Below, piece after piece: positions 53,331 through 64,000 of a stretch of DNA of 64,000 bases (its first letter is position 1; each line of letters starts with the position of its first letter). The position numbers were made by a program, and so were the translations under genes. The DNA comes from Dirofilaria immitis (lineage: Eukaryota > Nematoda > Chromadorea > Rhabditida > Onchocercidae): positions 620,001 through 684,000 of the forward strand of contig JAKNDB010000104.1 of NCBI GenBank assembly GCA_024305405.1, given 5' to 3'. Under the pieces are notes generated by a model. That model was given only the letters and a program-made list of their open reading frames with translations. It was not told the origin of the DNA and did not search any database.

Positions 53331-53404
53331 ATAAACCCTTATTAATTAAAGAATCATTCACTATTGCTTTCTTCTGCCTCATTATTTAAAATTTTTTGTA
53401 CCAC

Positions 53405-53535
53405 ATTATTATCATTTTTCGGGTACGGAATTTCCGTATTACCATAACAGTTTTCCCGGAAGTAAATTTTTCCATATCATTATTGTCATTTTTCCGGAAA
53501 TGAAACTTACCATATCATTATTAGCATTTTGCGAA
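53405..53535 (+). repeat. Diverged tandem repeat with TTTTCCGGAA and CATTATTATCATTTTTC motifs
   Basis: Two to three imperfect copies of a segment of about 50-55 bases, containing ATTATTNNCATTTTTC and CCCGGAAGT/CCGGAAATG, follow one another. Confidence 0.5.
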
Positions 53536-53794
53536 ACGATTTCATAGGTTCCGAAAGACGACGGCATTCTTAAATTGTTAATGTGAGATTGAATAACGGT
53601 AGTAATAGTGGTAGTAATATTACATTTTCTCTTGTTTAACGTCATGACATAATCCGGTTTAAACAAGACAAAAATACCTTTACAGCTTCTGCAGGTGACA
53701 TTATTGCTATTCGATAGATATGTTATCAAAACTATTTTATAACCAAATTTTGTTTAAAAGAACTCAAATATGAGTTAAGAATATATTTATTATT

Positions 53795-53925
53795 CGATAA
53801 GTAATCGCAATGGGTAATTATCATTCTCGATAGCTATCTGTGTGATTAGATTACTCTCGATAGTTACTTGTGGCGGTTGACTAGCATTCAATAGTTACCT
53901 ATGATTGCTCTGGCTAACCACTTAG
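53795..53925 (+). repeat. Diverged minisatellite, about 31-34 bp unit
   Basis: Four loosely related units contain (T)CTCGATAGCTA/TCTCGATAGTTA/TTCAATAGTTA followed by C.TNTG and a GATTAG/GACTAG/GCTAAC end. Confidence 0.55.
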
Positions 53926-54716
53926 AAACTCAAAAAATTTTTGCAAATGAGAGAGTGTCTTCAATCCTTTATGGTATGTTATTTGATTAATTCTCACAAA
54001 AGCAACTTGCAGCTGCACTTGCATATCTCATTTAGCATTTCTGCATTCCTGTAAATCATGCTAGAGGAAAATATAATATGAAACTATGGAAATCGATATC
54101 AACTTATTACGCATCTTTTCTCTTTACTTTTGAATTGTATCACGAGAATTGCGTCGTTTAAGCCGGCTTATTTACCTATGCTTTGATAGGTTGACGGATA
54201 ATAATAATAATATCTGCTGATGCTTTTTCAGAACTGCTGCATGATATAATTTGAAATTTAGGAGCTTATTTTTGTATTCATAGAGGTATATTGAATAAAC
54301 AAGCATCACATGACCTATTGAAAGTGGGATTCACCGTCACCATCATCTCATCGATGACTCCACAAAAATTCAAATCATTTCGTTCAACTCAACCTTAGCA
54401 AATTTATTCAATAACAGCAATTTCATAACAAAGAGAGTTAAACAGAATAAGAAAAAAAACGATATAATTGTTCTTTCGTAGTTGTGGGAGGAAACAGCAG
54501 AAGAGGTCGGAGGTTAAATAGCATAAATATTCTGAGAAATACTTCGTGAGAGTTTCAAAAATTGGCACAAAATATTTTGCTTAAGAAAACAACACATTAC
54601 ACTTTTGCCTTTTTATTTATATATATACATAATTCATTCATAAATCATCACATTAATGGAATTATAGGGCAAAACTTTCTTAAAAATTTTTAAATTTTAC
54701 ACTTAATATGATACAA

Positions 54717-54835
54717 CGCATATACCTACATACATACACATACACATACACATGCACACATACACAAACATACATAAACATACATACATGCACATACACA
54801 AACTATACACACACAGTTTATACACACATATATAT

Positions 54836-54873
<38 letters not shown>

Positions 54874-54875
54874 AG
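54717..54875 (+). repeat. (CA)n / CATACA microsatellite
   Basis: Low-complexity tract of CATACA-type repeats grading into a pure CA run of about 30 bases near 54840-54870. The open frames on both strands across it are repeat artefacts. Confidence 0.95.
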
Positions 54876-55110
54876 ACGCATTCATTTCGACATCTCATAT
54901 TACGTCAGTTTCAATTAATAAACAACGAATGGATTCGAGCTCGAATGATTGAGTGGTAGACTTCGCGCTTTTCTTATCAGTCAAGTCATTTGGGCGATAA
55001 ATTGATAATAATTTAGAGGGACAACTGCGAATCAATCAGAAAAACAGTTTCAAAATTCATTCAAACTTGAGAGTATTTGAAATCTGCGTCGTCAAGTTTA
55101 CAAACAACTG

Positions 55111-57559
55111 ATGCCAACAGACGAGTCGGATCTCAATTATCCTGCGGAAAGGTACAGTTTTATGTTTTTTTCTTATTCAAATTAATGATAATATTGATCA
55201 TATTGTACGTGAAATGCTGTTTGAAGTTTTTGTTATTAGATATAAATTCTAATAGTCAATTCGGGCTCCATGATAGCACTATCATTTTTACTAGAACCAA
55301 GATAGAGCGAAGTAAATATTTATTAACCTTAATAACTTGGATAACTTTTTAGTTATTGATCGAGTTATATGCATTATTGATTAAATTGAGCTTACCGTTG
55401 CTTATTTTGATTTGTACTGTTACTTGAACTTGCCACTATCTAATTCCATAATAGTTCTCCATTTCAGTGAGAGTGAAGAGACTAAGGGATCAATCCCCGG
55501 AACATCTTCATTTTCGTTAGATATAACTGCCAGAGGACGACCATTGATTATATTCAAAGGCTATGAGCATCGTCAAGTTCGAGTTGATCGAGCGCGTAAT
55601 TTAAAAGCTTATCGGTAGTTACTTGGAAATTAATCATTTGAAATTAATTTATTTAATGAACTTAGCTTAATTTGCATTATGTACAACGTAGTTGGCTTTA
55701 TTGACATTTTACGTTTTCTTCAAATATCTAATGCTTTGAATCTCGAAAAGAAATAATCTATTATCTTCGTTTTTTCTTTAGATGTATCAAAAGAAATGCA
55801 AAGGACGTCTACATACTGATTATAATGATACAAACGTGAGAATTGTTAGCGAACATGTTCATGAACCAAATTTTGATGCCGAATTTGTTAGTCTTTTATA
55901 AAATTTATGGAATTGAGTAATTGTTAATTGTTATTTATGAATTGTTATTTAATCATTCTCTATAATTAATTACCTACAATTACTTCAAGATTATTTACAT
56001 TTACTAGCGTCTTTTCTTTCAAGTTTCATATTATGTGAAAAAATTTTTAATATTTATGTAGAAGCGACGAAGACGTACGCTACTTCGAGAGTTAGCTCAA
56101 AAAGGTAATGTCTCACCGTCTCAGATAATCCAGAAAGCTCGGGATCTCGAAATGCAATACCATGATGTTTGTGAATCTACTAAAACGAGTTATGCTGCTG
56201 AAAGGCGGTATGATATCTAAAATTTTACTTCCTTTGTTCAATATTTTCTGGCAAAACAAATATAACTTTAACTGATTAACAAAGTAAAATTATCTAAATG
56301 TAAATGATATGATTAATAGCATAGAGATTTTATGCGAGGCGATGAGATAAGGTGGATTTTAATGCCTTGGGCAAAATTGCCCACTTTAATTTTGCTAATT
56401 AAGTGAAACGAAGATTTTTGCGAAGTCGATGAATCGATGATTCTCATTGATTTTGTACAAGCGCAATACAATGATATGCGGAATTGATCATTTTCTTTTA
56501 GTTACATTCAACGTTATTGGAATCGACAAAAGCAGCAAGAATTCTCCAGCGGGAATGGTTTTTGTCAGCAAAACATCAGGTTTGGGATTTTTGCTGCCAT
56601 TTCAACTTAATGAGAAAAATTGCACGAGCAATAGAATATAAAAATAAAAAGGTGTGACGACTGGAGCGTTTTGTGAGAACAATTTTTCAAAAAACCTATT
56701 TAATCTGAAATGTTAACGATACATTTTTTAACTTTCAGTAGGTAATTTACGAATTTATTTTCTCATACGAGAAAATTTATCATATTTCGATTTCAGTGAG
56801 ATATTGAAATGTTTGTTAGCATTCATTTTAATCCTTTTTGATAAATTTATATTTTGTAAAATACTTCAGGTAGTTTAGAAATACTTCACCTTTTGATTCA
56901 GAATTATTTAAGCTTTACTATTCTTCATATTTCATAAATTTTGCTTAATTGCCAATATTGGGAGAGATAGAATGATTTTATCATTTGCATTAAGTTTTGT
57001 GAAAAAACTTGTTCATATTTTATAACTTAGTTTTTGTTCGCTGTTATTAATTTTATTTTTCCAGATAATGGATTATGATAGTCAAATGAAAATGGAACAA
57101 GATGGCGAAGAATCTGTTGATGGGTCATCATCTTTGTTTCCTGGCGTGTCTGAAGAATTCAATCAATTCTTACAAATGACTGCTAATAGTACAGCTAATG
57201 GCAGTAATGCTTCAGCAATGAACGTTTATCTGAACTTACTATTGCAGCAGATGCTTTCAAATGCTGTCGGAAATAGCTCGAATAATAACCTTCAGGAAGC
57301 AGATAATTATTGTTCTTCAAATTCTTCAAATCAAAATCATTTATCGTCGTTAAGTATAAAACAGCCGTTAATTAATGCAGAAATTCAGACTAGTAACGAT
57401 GAATCTGGAATTCATGTACCCACTGATGATGCAGCGATACGTGATACATTAACTTTAGAGCTGCGAACGGTCCTAGCAAAGAAATTTTGGCCTGAGCATT
57501 ATTTGCGTGAGGATAAATTAAAACTTATGATTGATGTTATTGATAAGTTGCTTGATTAA
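55111..57559 (+). CDS. FLYWCH zinc-finger protein, putative DNA-binding regulator
   Basis: Six exons: 55111-55151, 55468-55614, 55782-55886, 56062-56207, 56502-56651 and 57065-57559; about 360 aa. The N-terminus is MPTDESDLNYPAESESEETK. A single FLYWCH-type finger spans exons 2-3: RGRPLIIFKGYEHRQVRV, YRCIKR, CKGRLHTDYND and EHVHEPNFDAEF, giving the C, C, H, H ligands. The canonical Trp before the first Cys is Tyr/Arg here. A basic stretch follows (KRRRRTLLRELAQKGNVSPS), then a helical region with QIIQKARDLEMQY. The last exon is Asn/Ser-rich and ends in a predicted helix (LTLELRTVLAKKFW, LMIDVIDKLLD). FLYWCH factors such as C. elegans PEB-1 and FLH proteins are transcription regulators; I cannot say which, if any, is the orthologue. 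One base is missing in the A3 run 55794-55796 before CKGRL, and another in exon 5 (T5 run near 56561 or 56590). Confidence 0.85.
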
Positions 57560-58980
57560 CATGGATTAATAATATCTTGTCCAGAACGAAAATATCATTT
57601 CGAATTTTCCGTAGCTTAAAAAAATCGACAAAAAATTCTCATAATCTTGATCTCAAGTAATAGTTAAAAAACTGCTTGCAGCCTTTCAAAGCATATGTTA
57701 AAAATAACAAAATTGCTATTTATCTTTTGAATCTCATTAATTATAAAAGATTGTTTAAATTTCTAATAAGAGAAGAAAAAAATGCGTTCATATTTTACTT
57801 CACTGTTTTCAACGAGTAATTTAGTTATGAAATATAGGCAGGTATACGCTCTCTTTAAAAATTTCTCTACTACTGCATGGTTTGAAATATTTATGAAAAG
57901 AAAAAATGGAGAGTTATTAAGCCATAAGGTTTAGAATCAGAAATGAAATCATTTTTAAGCAATATACATAGATATGACATACATACGATATTCGATTACA
58001 GTTGTAAGTTGTTATATATTTTTTTGGAAAATATGATGGTTCAGAAGTTACATGCATAAATTAAGGTGCTTTCAAAATTCATCTACAGAGTTCCGATTTG
58101 GTGAAAAATCTTATATTATGTTTTATATAAGGATGTCTACTTGATACTTTTCGTTTTCTGGAAAAATTCTAATAAAGTTTTTCCCAGAAAATTTTTATGT
58201 TCAATCTGGAATTTCAATTTAATGAAAATTCTTATATTAAATTTTATATAGGAATATATAGAAACATCTAGTTGATAATTTTCGTTTCCAGAAAAAGTTT
58301 TAATAAAATTTTTTTCAAAAATCTTAAGTTATGTCCAGTTGATTTTCTTATATATGAAATTGTTGGATGTATTAAATTGTTTTTTGATCAACATATTTAA
58401 CTTACAAACTTGTTTTTCTATTTTTCATGTGCCAAATTATTTATTATTATTATTGAATGTATCGAATTGTTTACTATTACATTATCATTCGCTAAATTTA
58501 CAAAATTACTGTATCTTTTTTATAGAATATTTGGAAAAAAGTATTTAGACAAAAGACGATCAAATGAATGTTTGGATAATGCTAATTAATATTTGGAATA
58601 TATTGTTGTCATTTATACATTATACATATATTTAATATATATATTGTTTGCAAAAGAGTATTTCATGTTTTATGCTTTATGTTGTTATACCTCAGCTTTT
58701 CATCCCACAGCTCTTCAAGCAAAAATTTTCCATCTTTAATTGCATGGAAGTTTTAAAATGAACTTTGTAGTGGAGGTGTTTTTTACGATTCCTGAGTTGC
58801 TTTTTATAACTTTATTACTAATTATTTCAAAAAACTTATTTGTAAATTTTTATATATTTATTCATTGCAATAACTTGAATATATTTATTTATGCAATAAC
58901 TTGAATTGGAAGGCAGGACTCATAAAAGCAGAATCCAACTGAATGCGCGATTCAAATTTAACTGACAATTTTTATCAATA
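57560..58980. other. Convergent intergenic region, FLYWCH gene to ground-like gene
   Basis: AT-rich 3' flanks of two convergent genes. Apart from the diverged tandem duplication at 58086-58335 and AT-rich low-complexity sequence, I see no gene. Confidence 0.5.
58086..58335 (+). repeat. Diverged tandem duplication of about 125 bp
   Basis: Two successive segments share, in order, AATCTTATATTATGTTTTAT / AATTCTTATATTAAATTTTA, ATATA.G.A, TCTA.TTGATA.TTTTCGTTT, CCAGAAAAA and TAATAAA.TTTTT. Confidence 0.7.
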
Positions 58981-61396
58981 TTATAAAAGTAGCCTATAAG
59001 CATGACAACTCACATTACCTTTCGTAGCTTGGCAGAACAATTGTGTATTGATTAGAAATGAAAAATTATTCCTGGAACATATCACATTAAAATGACCACC
59101 GAATTTGGCTTCAGCTTTTAATTGAATCATTCGTTTTGTCGTATTCAAATCTTCCCCAATATTCTGTAATATTATTTTTTTAAGCAATCAATAAACTCTG
59201 TATAAGATCAAATTTTATTCAATAATCGTTAAAAGATAAGTAAGGAAATTTTCTCTTCTTTTAAGTGGAAAATTCTACTTTTTAATAAATTGGAATCTTC
59301 ACTTTTAGAATGATTTAAATTCCAAATTTGTTTGCATAAATTCTTTCCAAAATTTAGTTTTCATTAGAATTTCTAATGAAAATTTGAATTTAATAATCGT
59401 AAAATGCAATTATTGATATGAATTATTTATTTGGAAAAAGAGAAAAAGAATCGTCTGTAAGCGGAAAAATTTGAATAGCAAAATTTGTATGCTTAAATCA
59501 ATTATGCTATTGAAAATTTGCATGACTTCTTTAATTAATCTCACCTGAATAAGTATGTTTCTGAGCTCATTATTATTGCATTTTGAATCAGCGATAATAA
59601 CAAGAGACGCTATTGGTATTGGGGATTAGGTTTATGTATTTGTGATGTTTCATTTTCGAACTCTTCAATTGCATCCAGAAGATCAGCTACCTCCTTATCC
59701 TTCATATTTCTTGCGTTCTGTTGTTTGATATTGTTTGATAGATTGAAATGCATAGATAAGAAGATAGGAAAGAAAAATTCTTATCATGATAAGAGTAATG
59801 ATTTAATGAACAGTTCTACTTTCGTTCACCTATTTTCATATCCATAATTTAAATTTGTAATAATAATACGACGATTCTATCTAGAAATTTTTGCAGGTAA
59901 TAATCGTTATCTTTTTGTCCCGATGATTTTAGAAAAAGTTAATTAAGAATTTTCCAGGAATTTTAAGAACTTTCGGTAGAAGGATTTTCTAGAATTATGA
60001 GAATTTCAGATAGGTGATATGTGAATGCAATATTGTAACTTTTGCATACCTCATCAAAATAAGTTTTATTTTTTCTCGCAGTATTTCCAAATTTTGATCT
60101 CTTCTCTGGTTGTGTCATTTTTGTCGCTGCAAAATTATTTAAGCAAATGAAAAAATTATATTTTTATCATCAATGAGTCATCTGATATCTATCATTATTG
60201 ATATCTTCTGATGCATTCTTTGAATCCAAAAAAAAAATTTTAATTAAAATTAATTCATACTGTTAAATTCGACTTTTTTCCTTGTTTAATGATGTATTCT
60301 TGGATAATTGTACCGGTAGAACGGGTAATAATTGCAAGATTCGTTGTGATTCCGGCATTGTCTGTAGTGATATTAATGGTATATAAAGTTGTGGTTGAGA
60401 TACATTATTAGTGAATATTTCAGGAGGCAATTGTGCTTTCACATAAGCAAATGGTATAAATTCCAATGATGGATTGATCTAAAACTGATTAGCTTGATTA
60501 GATTTTGGTAATAAATCGATTTGGAATCGATGAATTTGATTGTTATCATCAGATAATATTTAGCAAAACTATCATCAACGTCTCTTTACATTATGCATAA
60601 AAAGTCAATAACAGCAAATAATTAATGTATCATGATTTTGAGAAAACAGAAAAAAATTTAATTTTAATATCATAGTTTTATAAATTTTCATTGAAAAATA
60701 TTTATTTCTACCATTTTAATAATTTTCATTTCGAAAATTGTCAAACATAATGTCAAAGAAAAGTAAAATAAGTAATTTATTATTGGAAAAATTGGAGCAA
60801 TCAACATCTCTTTCTTCGTACAAATTTTTTCAGCAAATAGAAAAGGTAAAATATCAATCATTTTGATAAAAGTATGAATGTATATGGATATTTAACTTTT
60901 TCAAAATTTATGAATTTTACTGCTGATAATCGAAATTCTCTCGAAGTATCCATCGGTTATCTAATTATCACTTTATCTCCATTCAAGTTCCCAAATCTAA
61001 TTCGGATGAGCATGATATTAATTTTTATAGATATAAATATAAGTAGAAATATACCAATGAAAAGTACCTGATAAGCCTGATTAGGAATAGGTGTAGGAAG
61101 CGAAAAAGAGAAGTAGCAGGTGTAAATGGTAAAGTTGATAAAAATGGATACGAATTATTATCAATATGATTTTTGCATGATTTCGCACAAAGTAATGCTA
61201 AAATGAATTTTCAGTTTATAATTAATTTTAAAGTTTAATATTAAAATTCAAGACTTGTGATAAATATAAGTTTAAAAATATATTTACCAGAAATGTTCGA
61301 CATGGAACAACAATCAATAGAGGTAGCAGCTTTATAGGATGGAAAAAATAGAATACATTCAAATGATATGACGATGATGATGATAATTCTTGTCAT
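58981..61396 (-). CDS. Secreted ground-like (GRL) domain protein, hedgehog-related family
   Basis: Six minus-strand exons: 61396-61288, 61197-61068, 60478-60261, 60126-60050, 59717-59545 and 59163-58981; about 297 aa. Exon 1 encodes a signal peptide (MTRIIIIIVISFECILFF). A Cys-containing segment follows (IDCCSMSNISALLCAKSC), then a long Pro-rich variable region (TPIPNQAYQ, YVKAQLPPEIF, LLPVLPVQL) and a charged stretch (KDKEVADLLDAIEEFE). The last two exons give the nematode-specific ground-like domain: CNNNELRNILIQ, NIGEDLNTTKRMIQLKAEAK, FNVICSRNNFSFLI, LFCQATKGNVSCHAYR. These secreted proteins are mostly made by cuticle- or epithelium-producing cells; their biochemical role is unclear. Four exons each need one extra base (plus-strand runs 61103-61107, 60274-60279, 60118-60122, 59621-59624). 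With these the phases close exactly. As written, exon 5 hits a stop at 59612-59610, before the ground-like domain. Confidence 0.87.
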
Positions 61397-61410
61397 TTGC
61401 CTACAATTTC
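61397..61410 (-). promoter_or_regulatory. 3' splice site just before GRL start (trans-splice candidate)
   Basis: On the minus strand GAAATTGTAG ends four bases before the ATG at 61396, a plausible spliced-leader acceptor. Confidence 0.4.
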
Positions 61411-64000
61411 TCATAAAATATGCATTAAAGAGATGATATTAGCAGTATCACGAAAGTAATGCATAATTTATCGTTGTGAGGCATTTAGAATTTTCATATA
61501 AATTATCAATTTATTTTTAATTCCTTAAATGATAATCAAAACTAATTGATCAGTTATTCACAAGTGAATCGATAAATGAGTAATTCTTAGTGCTACTCAT
61601 TAAAATGTCCATTAAAATTTTTCCATCGGCAGAGGTAATAGTCATTTGAGATTGACCAACTGATATGCAATATTATCTTTTTGACCTATTTTATGCTTTT
61701 CAGAAATATATTATTTATCTTCTAACTTTTTAGTCATTTTCCATCTAAAGAATTATCAATTTTTTTCTAAAATTATCGCTAAAATCATCAATTTGAATTT
61801 TCCATTTAATTGCTTAATAAATCATTTTAAAAATCAATTTACTACTTCAATTAGTAAAATATAATCACTTGTGTTGTAGCAATAAAGAATTCGTTTAATT
61901 AATTTTCCAATAAATTAATTAAATTACAGTATATAATTATGTTGAAATATACGTATAAATACGTATATTTTGCTATTTCAACAAAATCAAAAGAATTAAG
62001 TGGTAAAAAATAAAAGCTATTAAAGCCGAAAAGAAAGAAGCTATTAAATCGCTAAATTTGATAACCGAAAAACGACAGAAGGTTAAGTTTGAAATGATAA
62101 ATAAAATAAAAGATTAGGAGAGATAAATAACGATAGATAAATTCATCATTGATTATAGAAAATCGAGAAATATTATTTATTGCATTAACTAATATTTATT
62201 CATTTTTTCTATTTTGATTAAGATATGATAAAAAATGCAACAGTGAAGTGATACATGCAGAACGATATCACCGATATTATTAATGAGAGCAATAATTCAG
62301 CGATTGATTGACATCAGTATTTCAGAATTTCATCCATCTTAATTAAATCAAGTTCTTGGAATATTCGAACAAGTTTCAAAGCTTAATTTTTATGCTGTAA
62401 AATATTCGAAATTAATTTTTAGATTTTAATCAAAATTGAAAATTTTTACAACTTCTATGATTTTTGACAAAGGTCGAAGTTAGTTTAATGTTTCCGTTGC
62501 ATTCAATAACTGACCTGCAAATTTTATTCTCAGTAATTTAAAAAACTAAAAATTTATCACATTGTACTTTTTCATTATGTTATTTCCGTGAACAGTTTTT
62601 TTACCATTAATCTTTATTACTGTTATCAATAGTTTTTTATCAGAAAATTTGATCAATGCACAAAATTAATCGCATACTCGAATGTAAAAGCAAAACAAAA
62701 CATTGAAATGAGTTTTTAAATGTTGTAATAAATAAATAACTGGCCAAATCAAGAAATTCAAAGTAAATTTATAATGATGAGAAATGATCAAATTAAAATT
62801 AAAATTTAAGATGATCAATAATAGACTGTAGTTTAAAAACAAATTTCTCTAAATGCATTTATTTGGGAAAAATTTAAAGTTTATTTCTTACCAAATTTTT
62901 CACTAATAATTTGATGATAATTAATTGATAATTTCATCATTAGATATTATTCTAATGCTGTAGGTATTGATTCTGCAGTAAATTCTGTATCCATCAGAGT
63001 AATCGTTTGGTAGAAACCAATCGTGATTGAATAGAACGTTGAAAAAAATCTCAGTAATTTAGGGGAGGAATTCATGATGAAAAGAAAGTCAATTAAACAA
63101 TTTTAAATAACTAAAGTTAATTAAAATATCCAAACATCAAAATGCATACATTACAATTTACTTTTATACAATTTATGGATTCTGTATTCAAGTAAGAAAC
63201 GAAAAAATCAGTAAAAGGTCGAATAGGGTCAAAGAAAATTAACATATTTTTTCTTGTTTAAAGTTTTCTCAAATAAATTCTGAATCAAATTTTATAGTTG
63301 GAACCAGTTTTTGTTACGAACAAAAAAAATGGAAAATATCATTATCGTCGATTATTTTAAAGGCATTTTTAAATTCATGTAAATAAATATTTGAAAAAAA
63401 TATTAAATTTTGAAATTGAAAAAATGCAAACAGTCAAATGAATTATCCAAAATTTTTACCCACCAAATTTCTTTCCACTTTATGATTAAGTTTGATAAAA
63501 CTGGTAGTAAAGAAAATGAACAATTATTTGGTTTTCAATTCGATTGAAAGATATATATCTCGACGATATTACAGCGAAATTAATTGCCTGGCAAAAATTC
63601 ATTCGTTCACAAGTTATTCATTTCTAAATATCATTACCGATTAATTACCGTACTTATCTAATCTTTTCCGATACTGATTTTACAAAATATATTTTTTCTC
63701 TTGCATTCTTTTCCTCTTTGAGACATTTCCATTCAATAAAATTTAATAATTATGTTGTAATAAAGGTACTAAAGATAATACATTTATTACTGGAATAATA
63801 TTCTAGAAAATATTTTGATATATTATGTTAAAATATATGTTATTGATTAGCTGCAAATCTCATATACAGCTTGTTTTACTATTTATGAAAAATTTGAACA
63901 GCTTCCTGTATCATTATGATAATATTTGTGACAAATATCGTCATTTGAAAAACAACATAAATTCAACCATTTTTGCTTTTATTGCAAAATTATTCACTGA
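61411..64000. other. AT-rich intergenic region, right end
   Basis: Upstream of the minus-strand GRL gene. Very AT-rich, with many short stops in all frames. I find no exon with family similarity and no RNA gene. Confidence 0.5.

Noticed and set aside
52929..53345. 138-codon plus-strand open frame in the GC-richer island
   Set aside because: No domain, no convincing splice context, and overlapping open frames of similar length in another frame. Reduced stop frequency from base composition explains it.
54703..54959. Open frames on both strands rich in Thr-His or Val-Cys
   Set aside because: Direct translation of the CA microsatellite.
60754..60849. Possible plus-strand start exon (MSKKSKISNLLLEKLEQ...) followed by a GT donor
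   Set aside because: It lies inside an intron of the minus-strand GRL gene, and I found no downstream partner exon. A short chance frame is more likely.
59610..61396. GRL gene ending at the TAG at 59612-59610
   Set aside because: The sequence just past this stop, read one frame over, continues into the canonical ground-like start CNNNELR and splices in phase to the rest of the domain. The stop follows a four-G run (plus strand) that is probably undercalled.

Overview
This window looks like nuclear DNA from a nematode, most likely a clade III (spirurid or filarial) species. The sequence is strongly AT-rich. Its genes are split into many short exons by AT-rich introns with GT...TTTCAG borders. 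Several start codons sit 3-5 bases after a TTTTCAG/TTTTAG-like 3' splice site, as expected for spliced-leader trans-splicing. One gene encodes a ground-like domain, which is a nematode-specific family. The species-level placement is inference.

Layout, left to right: (1) a YIPF5/Yip1-family Golgi membrane protein on the minus strand (569-2776); (2) diverging from it, a 30-exon Listerin (LTN1) ribosome-quality-control E3 ligase (3808-16083); (3) 6-pyruvoyl-tetrahydropterin synthase (17124-17932); (4) a secreted pepsin-like aspartic protease (19961-22933) inside a 5.4-kb block that is repeated almost identically at 35115-40521; (5) U1 snRNP protein C (24245-25608); (6) a retroelement-rich stretch of about 8 kb (about 26.2-34.2 kb) with a candidate LTR, a minus-strand Bel/Pao-like pol remnant, and degenerate gag remnants arranged as a near-perfect 1.48-kb inverted repeat; (7) the second protease copy (36739-39710); (8) DNA polymerase epsilon subunit 2 (41563-46182); (9) the PDZ-BAR protein PICK1 (48265-51974); (10) a 3-kb intergenic region with a compositional island and several tandem repeats; (11) a FLYWCH zinc-finger protein (55111-57559); (12) a minus-strand secreted ground-like protein (58981-61396); (13) 2.6 kb with no gene that I can support.

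The genes are mostly unrelated housekeeping or signalling genes and do not form a pathway. Two observations deserve most attention. First, nearly every long gene carries one or more frame breaks, each repaired by adding one base to a short mononucleotide run. The gene models are otherwise complete and in phase, so this reads as consensus undercalling rather than gene decay. Second, a direct 5.4-kb duplication flanks an interval containing a large palindrome built from Bel/Pao-like gag sequence. That is either a young element-associated rearrangement or an assembly artefact. I did not find a convincing new defence or mobile system.
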